Below are positions 1-12,289 of a stretch of DNA of 64,000 nt, piece by piece. The position numbers and the translations under genes were made by a program. This DNA is from Ochotona curzoniae. Its lineage: Eukaryota; Chordata; Mammalia; Lagomorpha; Ochotonidae. Below the pieces are notes generated by a model. The model was not told where the DNA came from. It saw only the letters and a program-made list of their open reading frames with translations, and did no database searches. Each line of letters opens with the position of its first letter. The first letter of the stretch is position 1. The stretch spans positions 80,468,894 through 80,532,893 of the forward strand of contig NW_024467119.1 in assembly GCF_017591425.1 (NCBI RefSeq), written 5' to 3'.

Positions 1-134
1 TGAAATGGCAAATTATTTTAGTGTCACAAAGCCTGTGATGTGACCTTTTCTCACAGCAGCAACAGGAAATTGCTTAGGGGATGCTGTGGTCTGGATGTTT
101 AGTGTTCCAAAAAGGCCAGTGTGTGAATAGTTTT

Positions 135-371
135 TTTTTTTTTTTAGAGAGAGATTTATTTATTTTTATTACAAAGTCAGATATACAGAGAGGAGGAGGA
201 GAGACAGAGAGGAAGATCTTCCGTCCGATGATTCACTCCCCAAGTGAGCGCAACGGCCGATGCTATGGATCTGAAACCAGGATCCAGGAACTTCTCCCGG
301 GTATCCCACAAGGGTGCAGGGTCCCAAAGCTTTGGGCCATCCTCAACTGCTTTCCCACGCTGCCGGGTCCA
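135..371 (-). mobile_element. CSINE, 5'-truncated, with target-site duplications
   Basis: Lagomorph tRNA-derived SINE read on the minus strand. The T-run at 135 is its A-tail, followed by the complement of the tail-proximal TCTGTATATCTGAC, the CT-rich stretch and the GATTCACTCCCCAAGTG block. The flanks CAGTGTGTGAATAGTTTT (117-134) and CAGTGTGTGAAGAGTTTT (372-389) match at 17 of 18 bases and define the insertion. The tRNA-like head is missing, so the copy is 5'-truncated. The low divergence of the TSD suggests a fairly recent insertion. Confidence 0.88.
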
Positions 372-834
372 CAGTGTGTGAAGAGTTTTGTGTCCAGGGG
401 CTATGGCCTGCTAGGGGAACATTCAGATAAAACCTGGTGCGAGATCCTTCCATCTTCCGGAGTGTGCCATCAAGAGGTGATTCTCTTAGCAGCTGGGTGG
501 TTAGTAGATGGGGCTTGAGTCCTCTGATCCTGGGCTTCCTGTCTCTAGATTTGATTCTCCCCTGATGCCACCTGCCATCATGTCAGATGCCACCTCATTG
601 GGGTCATCTGATTTTAAAGTTGAACCTCCAGAAGTGTCAGCAGAATGAACCTTTTTCTTCAGAGTGCTAGCAACCTTATATATTTCATTATAATGATGGA
701 TGGCTGATGCACCAGGGATGAGCTGTCTCTAAAAGCACACCCAGAGTCAGTGATTCCCTAGGACTCACAGGAATGGAAACTATTATACTCAAGATTATAG
801 CCTATAGCAGCTAAAAGCACAGACCAATGAGGCT
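372..834. other. No recognisable feature
   Basis: Single-copy-looking sequence with no long frame, repeat hallmark or RNA gene that I can support. Confidence 0.5.
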
Positions 835-1142
835 GTTTGACCTAAAGGTTAACAGATTACTTGGGACACTCACATCCCACATCAGCGTGCTTGGGAATGA
901 ATCCCTGCTCAAATTCCAATTCCAGCTTCCTGCTAATATACCCCCTGGGAGGCAGGAGGTTATGCCTTGGTATTTGGACACCTGCCATCCATGTGAGAGA
1001 TGTGGCTGGAGTTTCTGGCTCCTCTCTTCAGCCTGGGCCCACCCCTACTTGTGTGGCCCTTGGGGGAATGAACCAGCAGTTGGAAGAACTCTTGTCTGTC
1101 TCGTTCTCTTTCTGTTTTCTACCTTTAAAATAAAAAAAAAAA
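835..1142 (+). mobile_element. CSINE, old copy
   Basis: Plus-strand CSINE with a diverged head, the GGACACCTGCCATCCATGTG segment, GAATGAACCAGCAGTTGGAA, a CT-rich tract and an AATAAAA(n) tail near 1125-1142. The two open frames over this interval are CSINE sequence, not genes. Confidence 0.8.
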
Positions 1143-2075
1143 ATGAAAATCAGTCAACACCACAAGATTGCTTAAGCTGATTAATCAGACCTATTCGATG
1201 TTAACCCTTGGCCTCAATAGACCAAAGCATCCTAACTGGGGAGTGTGTTTGAAAGGGTAAGAAGGCAACTTCAAAAAGTCGATTTTTCTTCTGTTTTGGT
1301 ACCTGCTAAAATAAGTATTCATGGTAATAATGATGCCTACCTCACAAAGTTGAGTGCTTGGGACACTTTGAAACTGAAACACACTATGATGATAATTCCG
1401 TATTGCCAGGTCTGAGTGAAAAGTTAAAGAAGTAAGGAGTTGGAAATTCGGATGCTTTCCATTCTACTAAATGCCCTGGAGTCCTTTGGGATCTTGATTC
1501 ACCCCAGGTCTCAACCTGACACAGTATTGCTCTAGACTGGTGGCTTTCTGCTGCGATGTTTTGACACCAGGGGTTGTTGGAATCACCATTAGCCAGTTAG
1601 AAATGATGTGCTATGCATGGCTTATAGAAAATGTGTTTAACCACAAGAGTATATCCAACATGTGAATTTTATCAGAAGGAAGGGGGAAGTTTGTCAGCAT
1701 GATAATAGGCAAGTCCACCTTGTTCCAATGAGCTTATGTGTTGAATTTTATTTGTTCTTCTTAGGATTGTGAAGTGTACAGCACATCATAGAATGATCTT
1801 GGTCAAAAACATTTAAATTATCTGAATAGCATGTTCATCTGGAGAAATAGTGATGATGATGAATTCTGCTTTGACTGAATTTTTGTATTCTTGTTTATTT
1901 CCTTTAAGCAGTGATAAATTTGTAATCATCTTCAGTTTTTCATCAGTTCTTAACCTTTTTTGTTTTATGATTGCCTTGCCCGTCACTGTCCAGCCACTGT
2001 CAAGCTAGTTTGTTTTCATATGGATTATTTAACATTCTACTTGCCTAAATTATAATTTTTAAGATATCATTTTCT
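1143..2075. other. No recognisable feature
   Basis: About 930 bases of AT-rich sequence without a supported gene or repeat. Confidence 0.45.
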
Positions 2076-2330
2076 TGAGGATTTATTTATTTATTTGAAA
2101 CAGTTACACAAGGAGAGAGAGAAAGAGAGAGAGACAGGCTTTCCATTCACTTTTTCACTCTGCAAATGGCTGCAGAAGCCAGCAGTGGCATTCAGGTCTT
2201 TGGCTGTCTTCTGCTTTTCTGGGCCATTTTAGAAGAGGCTGAGTCAGAAGCCGAGCAGCTGGGACACAGACTGGTGTCCATATAAAATGTTGACATCACA
2301 AGTGATGGCTTTATTCGCTTTACCTCAATG
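2076..2330 (-). mobile_element. CSINE, diverged
   Basis: TTTATTTATTTATTTGAAA at the left is the complement of the CSINE tail. It is followed by a GA-rich block (complement of the CT tract), GCAAATGGCTGCAGAAGCC and a worn head near 2280-2330. The copy is old. Confidence 0.75.
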
Positions 2331-2349
2331 TCAGTTACACATTTAAAAA

Positions 2350-2650
2350 AATTAGCTGACTTTGTTTATATTTGAAAGTCAGAGCAAAAAGAAAGGAAGG
2401 GGAGAGATCTTCTAGTTGCTTTCTCATTCGCCAAGTGCCAAAGCCCACAGTCAAGAACCTGGAACTCCATTTTGTCTCCTATATGGATGGGAGGGATCCA
2501 GGTACCAGAGCATCCTAGGCTGCCTCCCAGAGTGTACGCTGGTAAAAAGCTGGGTTAGAATTATAACCAGAACTTGAACTCAGTCACTCTGATAAGGGAT
2601 ATAGGCCTACCAAGCAGCAGCTTAACCACTGTTACACTCTACCCACCCCA
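2350..2650 (-). mobile_element. CSINE, diverged
   Basis: Minus-strand CSINE: TTTATATTTGAAAGTCAGAG (tail side), GAGATCTTCTAG, CCAAGTGCCAAAGCCCACAG, and the head complement AACCACTGTTACACTCTACCC ending near 2650. The next element, family B copy 1, inserted at its 5' edge. Confidence 0.75.
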
Positions 2651-2663
2651 GAATTATCTTTTA

Positions 2664-4345
2664 TTTTTTCAACTTAATTTTGATTATATTTACCTATCTG
2701 ATTAAGGTGGGAAAGTCGAGGAATAGGAGAAAATGGGTAAGACCTTTATTTCCAAGTTTTCTTTTCTCCTCTTCCTGTGTCTTGGACAAGGGGGAGAGAA
2801 GGGGAGAAGCTGCACCCAACCTCCCAATTGCCTCAGAGACCAGGGGCGGGGAGCTGCCACCCAATGTCATCCCGGGCTCCCTGATGTGGAACATGCTCTG
2901 AGAGTTCTGTTCAAGTGGTTTGGAGAGTTCTGAAATGTTGTTTATCTCAACAATCCAAGGGTGAGGAAATCCTTCCAAGGTCCATTGGCTGGCATGGTCC
3001 ACCCTAGAGTCTCCATTCGCCCTGATATTTGTTGTCAATACTTGCTGGGGTAGTTGTCCAATTTGTTCTGCCTTCCTTCCTTTGCCATATTAGATGTTCC
3101 CTGAAGGCCCCAGTGAACTGCCTGCCATATCGTCCATGTGTATCTGGACATGCCATCCATTGCTCCATTTGAGCAACTAAGGAGGTCCAATTCTGACACA
3201 TGCACTCCATTGTCAGACCACAGAGTTCTGAGTCTATCGGTTCAATTGGGGAGACCTCCAAAGAAACCTCATCTGAAGCAATCCCAGACCTGATTTATGT
3301 GTACTTGCTAGTACAGGGCCCAGCTCAGTCCGTCACCCACATCAGCCTATGCACTCAGTGGTAATTGCAGTTGCTGGGTTATTTCTGTGTCTGTCCAACC
3401 CTTTCTCTTATGTAAACCAAAGGATGTGGTGGACCAGCCCAACCTCGGCCACTACAGAGCTGTCCCTCATGTACATCAGCAGGAACTTCAGCCTAGTTGG
3501 AGCAATCCTCAAAAACACCCACTAAGTCTGCCCTCAGGCCTGGCTCCAGTGCTTGCAATTATGTGCATCAGACTGGTCCAGTCTGTTCCATGTCCAATTC
3601 AGCTTTCATATATGCTATTGGGCATTGGAGCCTAGCTCAACCCAACTGATCCCACTAGCCAGCCTACACTCACGTTGGCAGGTGCCACCACATATTTAAC
3701 CGAGCCAGCACCTAGCCCTGATTCTCATGCTCATTAGTGGGAATTAGTGGGAATCAGAGTGTTGCCCACTGTTTCTCTATTGAGCCAATTTTCATTCCCT
3801 GATCTTGCACTCCCCACATGATTCTGTAGTCTAGCTTGACAGGATTTGCCCTCAGTCCCAGCATCTGCCAACTGATGCTGCAGCAAAGTTCAACCAGCCT
3901 GCACTTACTCTGGCTCATGCCTGCCCCAGTGAATATGGTTGGTTAGCCCAGTTTATATGTGATGAGTGGGGGTTGACAATGATCCATATTAACTTGCCCA
4001 GTTCAATTCTCCCACTTGGGCTGGTGCATCAGTCTGACCTATAACGGTCTTCCAGCTTCCCCTCTCCAAACTACTTGGTCTCAGCCCTTACGCTTACCTG
4101 AAATTACAGTGGCCTTGTTGTTGGGAGTCGCTCAGATGTCATTGCTCACCTGCAACATACTCCCTTAGCTGTCCTCTCTTCCCCATATCCCCTTGTCCCT
4201 TTCTCTAATCAACCTACAGTCCTTGCACCCAGGGAATGCATTTCCACGTGCATTCCACCAGCATATCTGGCCAGCATGCTAACCTAGGGTCCTCCCATCC
4301 TCTCATGCTGCCCCCCTCACCTCTGCTGCACAGGCACAAAAGGCT
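2664..4345 (-). mobile_element. Family B noncoding retrotransposon, copy 1 (5'-truncated)
   Basis: A 1.68-kb insertion bounded by a perfect 16-base TSD, CCAGAATTATCTTTTA, at 2648-2663 and 4346-4361. On the minus strand its 3' end is an A-run at the left edge, so it looks L1-mobilised. The 3' 400 bases align by eye with the ends at 33175, 53011 and 61186 (pattern: T-run, TTAAGGT-like motif, GGGAGAAG-C-CACCCA, GATGTGG, CTTGAACAG-type motif). The body is made of diverged units of about 60-75 bases built on TCAGTCTG, CATGCC and AGTGGG words. It contains no conserved frame. The family's 5' module seen in copies 2 and 3 is absent, so this copy is 5'-truncated. Naming is mine; no database check was possible. 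Confidence 0.75.
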
Positions 4346-4365
4346 CCAGAATTATCTTTTAAGAA

Positions 4366-4692
4366 AAATAACTTAAGGCATAGTAATCCACTGCATGTGA
4401 CACAAGCATCCCATATGGGTCCTGGTTCATGTCCTAGCTATTCCATTTCTGATCCAGTTTCCTGCTAATGGCCTGGAAAAGTAGTAGAAGATGGCTTAAG
4501 TGTGTGATTCCCTGCCACCCACATTGGAGACCAGGCACAGCACTGCCTTTTGCAGCCATAACGGGAGTGAACTGGCAAATGAAAGATTTTCTCTCTCTTT
4601 CTCACCCTCTTTTCCTCCCTCCCTCAGTGTATGTCTCTCTTTCTGTAACTTTGATTCCCATTCTCTCTTTCTCTGACTTTAAGAAGAGAAAA
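4366..4692 (+). mobile_element. CSINE
   Basis: Plus-strand CSINE: worn head, CATCCCATATGGGTCCTGGTT (B-box region), TTTCCTGCTAATGGCCTGGA, a CT tract from 4585, and a decayed tail. Confidence 0.82.
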
Positions 4693-5184
4693 ATTTGTAG
4701 GTATCTGCACCAATGTTTAATCTTATCAGTGCTTTCTGTCTTAACATCAAGTAATTCAGGAAAAGCCAAGAGAGACAGTGTTCAGTGTGCATGATACACA
4801 GCTGTGGTAGTAGCGAGCATTCCCAAGGCTGCACAAGTGCAATGACACCTCAGAGGCTCAAAAGATTCAGTTCTGTTCTACTTCGCTCTTCTTATTTTGT
4901 GAATGTAGGTGTATCTGAAATTCAGGAAATCCATGTAGTTTTAGATTCCAACACTGGTGATAGAATGGGAATGGCTGCCAGGAAGACAGGAAATATGTAT
5001 AGTGTTTTTCTGGCAGACATGTGTAACACAATATCCATGCATTTTCAGCTTTAAGAGACTCACACCTCCACAGAGAAACTACATATAATTAAGTGTGCTA
5101 TCAGACAACTAAGTAACTGTGAATCAGGGTAAGGGATCCCTCCTTTGTGATCACAGGCAATGTAATCATCTTTTGGCAGTGGGG
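4693..5184. other. No recognisable feature
   Basis: No supported gene or repeat. Two short open frames here have no recognisable protein similarity. Confidence 0.4.
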
Positions 5185-5490
5185 ACTGTCTTTTTACTAA
5201 GGTATTGACGACATTCTGCCAAATGCCTGGCATGCATTAATTTTTTAATACATAGTTGTCTCATCAAATGTGCAGAGTGTGGTGGGAGCTAAGAGGAGGG
5301 AATGATTCATGTACTGGAGGAGGTTACAGAGACTTTTTGGAGAGGTTGACATATGAGTCTCTCCAGTGACAAGGAGAGTACTCCAGGTGGGGGGATAGCA
5401 CAGGTTACTGAGGTTAGAACTGATGGGTCCAGCTGGTAGCCTTGGTGGTGCATGCTGGGGATTACGAGGGAATGAGGCTGAACCACACAT
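5185..5490 (+). repeat. Ancient L2-like remnant
   Basis: The segment CTGTCTTTTTAC...AAATGCCTGGCATGCATTAA (5188-5240) resembles the L2 3' end (GTGCCTGGCAC...AATAAA). The GGAGGTTACAGAGACTTTTTGG...ACTCCAGGTGGGGGGATAGCAC stretch (5318-5400) resembles an L2 internal segment. Recognition is by eye and order is approximate. A profile search would settle it. Confidence 0.38.
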
Positions 5491-5644
5491 ACCAGTAAGT
5501 TATCATGGAGATTAGATAGATGGGTGAGGGAGATTTTTCCTGGATGTTTTGAGATCTAATTTAAGAAACAAAATTTATCTAGTCAATGTTTTACATGAGA
5601 TTATTCAGTTCTCAAGAGTGCTTCCTTTGATTGAAAATATTTCT

Positions 5645-5995
5645 AGGGGTTTTTATTAAAAGCTATCTATTTGAAAGGCAAAAGTAAGAGCGAGAGAAAA
5701 ACAGACAGGCAGACGGACTGAGAGACAGAAAGACAGGGATTTTCTGTTCCCTGGTTCAATCCCCAAAGGATTGCAGCATCCAGGTCTGCATGAGGCTGAA
5801 AGCAGGAGCCAGGAACTCCATCTTCATGATGGCAGGGGTCCAGGTATTTAGATCATCTTCTGTTGCTCACCTCTGCCCCCAAGGTAACTCAACATGGAGC
5901 TAGATCAGAAGCAGAGTGGCTCAAGACTTGAACCAGGACACTGATACAGGATGAGTGTCACAAGCGGCAATTTAGCAAGTTTTATCTCAAAGCCA
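5645..5995 (-). mobile_element. CSINE, full-length but diverged
   Basis: Minus-strand CSINE from a decayed tail (TATCTATTTGAAAGGCAAA), through a GACAGGCAGAC-rich tract (complement of the CT tract), GGAGCCAGGAACTCCAT, CTAGATCAGAAGCAGAGTGG and a worn head ending near 5995. Confidence 0.8.
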
Positions 5996-7869
5996 GTCTC
6001 TAATCCCTAAGATTTTGAAGTCGTCTATGATTTTAATTAGTATACTAAGTAAGTAGTCAAATTACTCACATTGTAAATTACAGCCATGTTAGCCTATACT
6101 ATGAGAATGTGGAAGAAATCACACCCAACCTGAGGTCTAAATGGAAAACGGAAACGGACAAAGAAGTGACAGAGGAGGGTTCTAACTGGAGAGAAGGTAA
6201 TCAACAAGGAAAGTAGGAATGGGCAGGAAGGTGCTGCTATTGCAGCGGATTGAAAATAGGGCTGTAGAGTGTGAAGAAGGCCGTTGAGGGACAGACCCAG
6301 CCTGTGGAGCTTATTGTAAGAACCATAGGGTGCCATTCAGTGAATCAGATCTTACTGGAATTGCATTTTGGCTAAGCTCACTGCAATGGTGGCGAGGATG
6401 AATGAACAAGGACATAAGTTGGATATGGGGAGGCTTACTGTGCTGCAGTCAAGATGATGTATAGCAACTGGCACAAGCAGATGTTAGAGAGATATGAATG
6501 GATGTGGGAGAGACTTAGGAGACAAAATCAACAAGACATGACAATAAATTGAATATGCCAAGGTGAATGAAAGAGAGAAAGTGACAAGAACAGAAGACCC
6601 AAATAGAGTTCCCTTGTATGGAACTAGATCTTTGTTTTGCATTCACAGAAAGACTAACATTTCTGTCAAGAGATAAGTAGAAAAGAATCTTAGGTCTTCT
6701 TTGTATATACTGATTTTGAGGTAGCTTCAGGACATCCAAGAAGTGATTTCAAGAAAGTGGTGGATAGAAAAGTCTAGAACACAGAGCAGGAATCTGGGCT
6801 GGAGTAGTGTAGTCATTTAAACTGTGTGCTGAGATCACTCTGGCAAAGTGAATGAACTAAATGAGAAGAGATGGTAGCAAGATACTTAACATTCACCAAA
6901 GAGGTCAAGAAGGAGTTGATGCTTGTATGGATATAAATTCTCATAAGGTTGAATTCTATATTCAATTTCATTTGATGAGTTAGTATTTAGGGAAAATGAT
7001 TTTAAACAAAATAATTTCAAAGTAACTCATATATTAGATGGCATAAGTTGTGAGGCAACTGATGGTAAGGATTTGCCAAAGGACAAAGGTGAGCCTAGGA
7101 CAGAGAAGAGAAACAGGATCCTTGGATGACTCTGAGAAGCCCAAGTAAAGCAGCCTGATAGAGGGTGATGAGAACTGAGATAGGGAATAAAGAGGAGGGG
7201 TAAGGTTGCGGCCTTGTGTTAACATATGAGAGCCTTGTAAGGTATACATACAGCTGATAGCTGGCAGTACAACTTGCAACTCAAGGCACAAGCTAAAGAT
7301 GGAGACATGAATTGGGAGTTACAGGCATGGGCAGGAAGAAGAATAAATGGGAAACAGGCAAAGGAAGTGGCTGGTGAGACCAAAGAAGGGGAGGGGAGTA
7401 TGAATGTGGGCTGAAAGGCCTTGGGGGTCATGTCACAGGGTGAATAACCCAGATGTAACCATGATGGGTGAGGCATGGGATGGAACATCCAGCCTGCAGA
7501 GCTCGGAAGGTCAGAGGTGTTCATGTAGATAAAGCCTGTACACAACTTTGCAGCATCCCACTGGGAATCAAGTTTGTACCATAGTAAGTTTCTGGCAGAA
7601 TACCTGTACCCAGAGGCAGCTACTTTCTAAAAGATACTGGATTCTTGACCATGATGGTAAGAAGTGTGGCCTTCCAGGATGTTGAACTGCTGGGGTTTAG
7701 CTGTAGTGTATGCATAGGCAGGTGTGGGCCACTGAGGTTTCAAACCATGACCCCATGAATTTGTGTACCATGTGGATGTTTTAATGTGCTCATTCATCCC
7801 CTGGACGCTTAGGCCACAGTGACCGGACTAATATAGTGGGAATATTGAGATAAAAGTGACCTATGATGA
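5996..7869. other. Unannotated stretch with possible L2-like pieces
   Basis: About 1.9 kb with no gene. GA-rich pieces near 6270-6470, 6790-6880 and 7290-7420 have the look of old L2 internal sequence (for example GATCACTCTGGC near 6833), but they are too worn to call with confidence. The minus-strand open frames here are stop-poor only because the strand is pyrimidine-rich. Confidence 0.3.
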
Positions 7870-8192
7870 GGTCATGGCATTGTGGTGTTCCTCTGCCTTC
7901 ACCCCACAATGCTGACATCCAACATGGGAGATGGTTGAGTCCTGGCTGCTCCACTTCTGATTCAGTTTCTTGTGAATATGTCTGAGAAAGCACAAAAGTT
8001 GGCCCTAGTGCTTTGGTCCCTGCACACACATAGGGGATCAAGATGAAACTTCTGGCTCTTGGCTGCTAGCTTCAGCCTGGCCCAGCCCTGGCCATTGAGC
8101 CTGCTTGGAGAATGAACCAGATACGGAGGATCTCTTTCTCCCTGTCTCTTCCACTTTTCTCTGTCAAATAGGCAAATAAAATATGTATATTT
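7870..8192 (+). mobile_element. CSINE, diverged
   Basis: Plus-strand CSINE: ATCCAACATGGGAGATGG (B-box region), CTGGCTGCTCCACTTCTGAT, GAGAATGAACCAGATACGGA, a CT tract and a CAAATAGGCAAATAAAATA tail. Confidence 0.8.
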
Positions 8193-10147
8193 TTAAAGTG
8201 AACAGGTCAGAGAAAAATCTCAATCAAACCCTATGAAAATTTCATTCCACAGATCTCAAGCTTAAAATACATCTTCTGTTAAGATACTTAAACCAAAACA
8301 TCATTCACTCACTGTGATAAAAGATAAAATGATCTCTGGTTAGTCTTCTTGTAACAAAAAGGTCAATCATATTGATTTCATTTTTTTTCTTTCCTCCCTT
8401 TCTCTCTCTAGGTGAGATATTGAAACTTATTAAAATATGCATTCATTTTTAAGATACAGACTAGACAGTATGTGTCACATCTAGGCACTTAGTGAATGGC
8501 ATGTTTCAGCTGTCATTAGTACATGTCTATTGGTAGGGAATGGTTCAGTCCTTGGATTTAGAGAGACATTCATCGCCTTAACCAGCTCCTTGATGTTAAG
8601 TTTTTACATCTTGTATGGAAGACATATAAGAACTAGAGTTTCTGGGGATGGATCAGAAGTTACTAATGTCAGTGGTGGCTTAGAGCCTTCTGATCCAATG
8701 AGCAGGTGGGGCAAACCTTTGCATCATGCCGCACCCACCCAATCAAAGCCAGGCAGAGGCATCACAAGTGTGTGTACAGTGGTCAGCTGTAAGCAAGCCC
8801 AGGAGCTCCTCATGGCCCTAGCAGGACAAACAAATGATACAAAGACTTGGACACACTTTGAGCCTCTGTGTAAAACTAAAAGCATCTGGACATAAAATAC
8901 ATTTAAATATTAAAACTATATTAAAGCCCAAGCTGCAGAAGCTTATAAAGTAAAATGCAGGCATTTATTTGAAATATTCTGTACAAGTCTGACTGATCGC
9001 CTGCCAATGCCATTGCCAGTTCCTTCCAGCCCCATGCTGGGCTCCAGGCAGCAGCTTCATTCTGGGGAGCTTGGCACACAGGATTGGGAAATGGTTCCTT
9101 CAAGATCGGCCAAATGCAATTTGTGTTCAATGGACTGCCCAGAAAATGACACCAAGATATTTTAATGGGGTTCTGCATGGGTCAAAACCCAATGTAATTA
9201 AATGTAAAATGTACAATATAGCATGTTTGGGAAATGGTGCAATTTTGATTTGTATGTCTTTTATAGTTCCCACGCTGGCCATTCCCAAATGTGGTTGACA
9301 TGAACCATTTTATAGATAGGATAGAAATAGTGTTCAACATGAATTCAAGAAGCATTCTCAACAAGTGGGATGTATTCTTCTCAGCCATGTCATGTCATGG
9401 CTTTCAGGGCGGGGGGCGGGGGAGAGTTGGTATCTTAGCTAAGGTGAAACTCAGTTCAACACAGTGTCCTTCATGTGAAGTTTGTTACTTCATATCCTCA
9501 TCTGAACTAATAAAAACTCTAATGATGTTATTTTCAAATAAATTCACATTGGGGAGTCAAAACTTTACTGTATGGATCTTTGGAAGAAGGCGAGACTCAA
9601 CCCATAGCATAAACAAATTTTTTAAAAATCAGAGATGCAAAATGCAGTCATCAATGAAGAAATTCCAATGAATTTTGCTAGTTCTCTTCAAAGAATACTC
9701 TCCTCCCCCAATCCTATTTCTCACCTTCTTCATCCTTTTATAGCAGTATCCATGGATTTGTTCCTTACCCCCTCCCCCCCCCCCGCAGACAGCAGGAGCG
9801 AGATCAGATATTATCTAGGGTTTGTGCTGTATTTCTGGATACAGAGAAATACAAACTGATGCTCATTTAATAGAGTGTTTTGATGATAAATAATAACAGA
9901 ATGGACAAACATTCTGGAATTCTATCTCAAATCATTTAACAAGAGGTGTATTCCTTCCCTACATGGGACTCTTTTTTTGTTGGAAAAATTAGCATTCACT
10001 GAAGTGAGGAATGAGAGAACTAGCCACAGTGCTTATAGTAATGAAGAGCTGGAATGGACCGTCTTCACCTCTGTTCACTTAGCACCATCACAGCTGGAAC
10101 AAATAGTCCTCCATCATCACAGGGCCAAAGTCTGAGGTGTTTGCTTA
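8193..10147. other. No recognisable feature
   Basis: About 1.95 kb without a supported gene. It holds a G-run (GGGCGGGGGGCGGGGG, about 9408-9422) and a C-run (about 9767-9785). Overlapping short frames at 8530-9860 lie in non-repetitive AT-rich DNA and show no domain I recognise. Confidence 0.4.
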
Positions 10148-10515
10148 TGCCGTAGTCTGCTTTTCATTACTGTGTGGAATACCTGGGGTTGGGTAACTTC
10201 ATAGAGAGGAGATTTATTTAGCTCACAGCTCTACAGGTTCAAGGGCAGACATCAGTGTCAACTTGCTTTTGGTGAGGACTCAGAGTAGATGGCACATGTG
10301 AATACATTATGGAAGGAAGAAATCACAGGAGTCAAAAGAGTGATTTGGGAATCTTTCCTAGTAACTCACTCTCATAGGAACTAACTCAGTATCCCATGAG
10401 CACTATCTAGCCCTTTCTGAGAACTGCACCCTGGATCACCAAATCAAAGCACCCCTTACTGAACTTGACCTCTTAAACATCCCAGTTCTTCCAGTGTGGC
10501 CACACTGAGGACCAA
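10148..10515 (-). mobile_element. MaLR-type LTR (MST/MLT1-like)
   Basis: On the plus strand, CGTAGTCTGCTTTTCATTAC, TGGGTAACTTCATAGAGAGG and GATTTATTTAGCTCACAGCT match the complement of the 3' half of MST/MLT1 LTRs (polyadenylation signal, TTTATAAATTACCCAG and the TGTGGTATTCTGTTATAGCA region). The AACTCACTCTCATAGGAACT segment near 10363 fits the middle of the same LTR. This is a solo LTR remnant of an ERVL-MaLR element; no internal region was seen. Confidence 0.68.
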
Positions 10516-11116
10516 GTCTACAACACAAGATCCTTGAGGGACATGCTTAAAACATGTGCAAACCGTATTAGTGTGTAAGACGTAGAGTAAGGGTAAGGCC
10601 TAGGACTCATGTCTGTGCTGGGTAGACTGGGAGTGGAGATTTCTGGTGGAGTTAGAGACACTGGAGAAAAAAGGATCAAGTTAGGGGAATGGGAAGAGAC
10701 TTGAGGGGAGCCAGCAAGGAGGTAGAGGCCAGGAAGTGAGGAGCAGGCCATCTAAATGGAGTATAAGAGTACAGAGTTCCTGCTTTTCAGTCCATCTTCT
10801 GCAATCATAGCTTTCTCTACTCCCTGTCCTTGCTTTTGTCCCTTGCAGCATTGAAACAGTAAGAATTTACCTCTATTCCCAATTCTGTATCATTGTAAGG
10901 CTTCTTTCATCTGATTGTGTCAGCTAGTTCCTGCTTGTAACCAGGGTTCATCTTCCCAAAATGGTTTCAGGCTTCCGGAAGGCAGCAATAGTCTTTTTTT
11001 ATCATCTTTTCTGAATTGTGGGAAAAGAAGACTGTATTATCATTTATATGGTTTGATTCCATGAAGTAAGATGTAGGATGTACAACTATATACCAAATGA
11101 TATGATATTGCCACAA
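10516..11116. other. No recognisable feature
   Basis: About 600 bases with no supported gene, RNA or repeat. Confidence 0.4.
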
Positions 11117-11436
11117 TATCTATTTATTTGAATGGCAAAGTTATAAATAGAATCAGAAAGAGAAAAGTCTTTTTCCCACTGAATCACACCTCAAATGGAT
11201 ACAATGCTAGGATGAAAACAGGCTGAAGCCAGGATCCAGGAATTTCCTCTGAGACTCCCACATGGGTGCAGTGATTCAAGCACTTGCATTATCTTTTGCT
11301 GCTTTCCCAGGTCATTAGCAGGTAGCTGGGTCAGAAATAGGGCAGCTGGCTCTAGAACTGGCATTGCTCTAGAACCATATGGGATGCCAGCTTTGCAGGG
11401 AGTTGCTTAGTCAACTATTCTACAATAGCTCCCCTC
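11117..11436 (-). mobile_element. CSINE, full-length, diverged
   Basis: Minus-strand CSINE: TATTTATTTGAATGGCAAAG (tail side), GAGAAAAGTC, GCCAGGATCCAGGAATTTCC, CCACATGGGTGCAGTGATTC, GGTCATTAGCAGGTAGCTGG, CATATGGGATGCCAGC (B-box complement) and a worn head ending near 11436. Confidence 0.82.
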
Positions 11437-12056
11437 ACAACATTTTATATTCTGTAAATTAACTTCCACAAATAAAATATGTGATGTTAGTATTGCGGGG
11501 TCTCAATTATTTCACTTAGCATAATGATATCTAGTTTCATTTATTTTGTTTCGGAATTTGGAATTTCATTCTATTTTTCATGTAGTATATTCCATGGTGT
11601 ACAATGAACATGTTTTGTTTCTACTCATTTACTGGTAGGTATGGAGGTTGATTCCATATCATTGTAACTATGAATTGAGATACTGTAAACACAGGGTGCA
11701 TGTATCTCTCTCATGTACTGATTTCCTTTTCTTTAGGTGTATTTTGAGAAGTGGGATAGTTGGGTCATAAAACAGATTAATTTTTGTTTCTGAGGAATGA
11801 ATACATCATTTTCAATAACAGTGGTGCTAGTCTGCATTCTTGTCAACAATATGTTAGAGAAATCTTTCCCCCATAATCTTGCTAGCATTTGCTACTTTTG
11901 CTTTTTGGATAGTAGTCATTCTAACTAGAATGTAGTAACATGTTACTGTGGTTTTTATGCTCATTTCCCTAATGGCTTTTGTCATGTGTTTGCTGTTCAT
12001 TTCTATTACTTCCTTTGAAAAATATCTGCTCATATCATTTTCCAATCTCTTAATTG
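11437..12056 (-). mobile_element. Old L1, ORF2 3' end in antisense
   Basis: On the plus strand this is the familiar antisense of the L1 ORF2 3' end: TTTCACTTAGCATAATGATA, TATTCCATGGTGTACAATG, TGCTAGTCTGCATTCTTGTC, ATTCTAACTAGAATGTAGTA and CATTTCCCTAATGGC. The reading frame on the minus strand is broken, so it is a dead fragment. It abuts mini-L1 copy 1. Confidence 0.72.
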
Positions 12057-12289
12057 TTTGTTTTATTTTTTAAATAAATTTTACTTTATTATTATTATTA
12101 TCATTTGATGATAGAGTTCCATAGGGTCTGGGATTTCCCCTTTCACCTCCCTGATTTTCTTCCCCCTTCACTGAGTTCCCCTATATCATTACTATAGTGT
12201 AGTTCTTCATGCACGGTCATATGTCCATCATTGTGGACGTGAACAATGGCAGAAAGTCCAGAATCCTATTGTCAAGATATAGTAAACAG

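Noticed and set aside
827..1180. Two overlapping open frames (117 and 90 codons)
   Set aside because: They lie in a diverged CSINE and end in its A-tail.
2694..3038. Open frames on both strands across 2680-3261
   Set aside because: They fall in the 3' part of family B copy 1 and are not kept in copies 2 to 4.
9405..9425. G-quadruplex regulatory element
   Set aside because: Only a short impure G-run. No loops of regular spacing and no promoter context.
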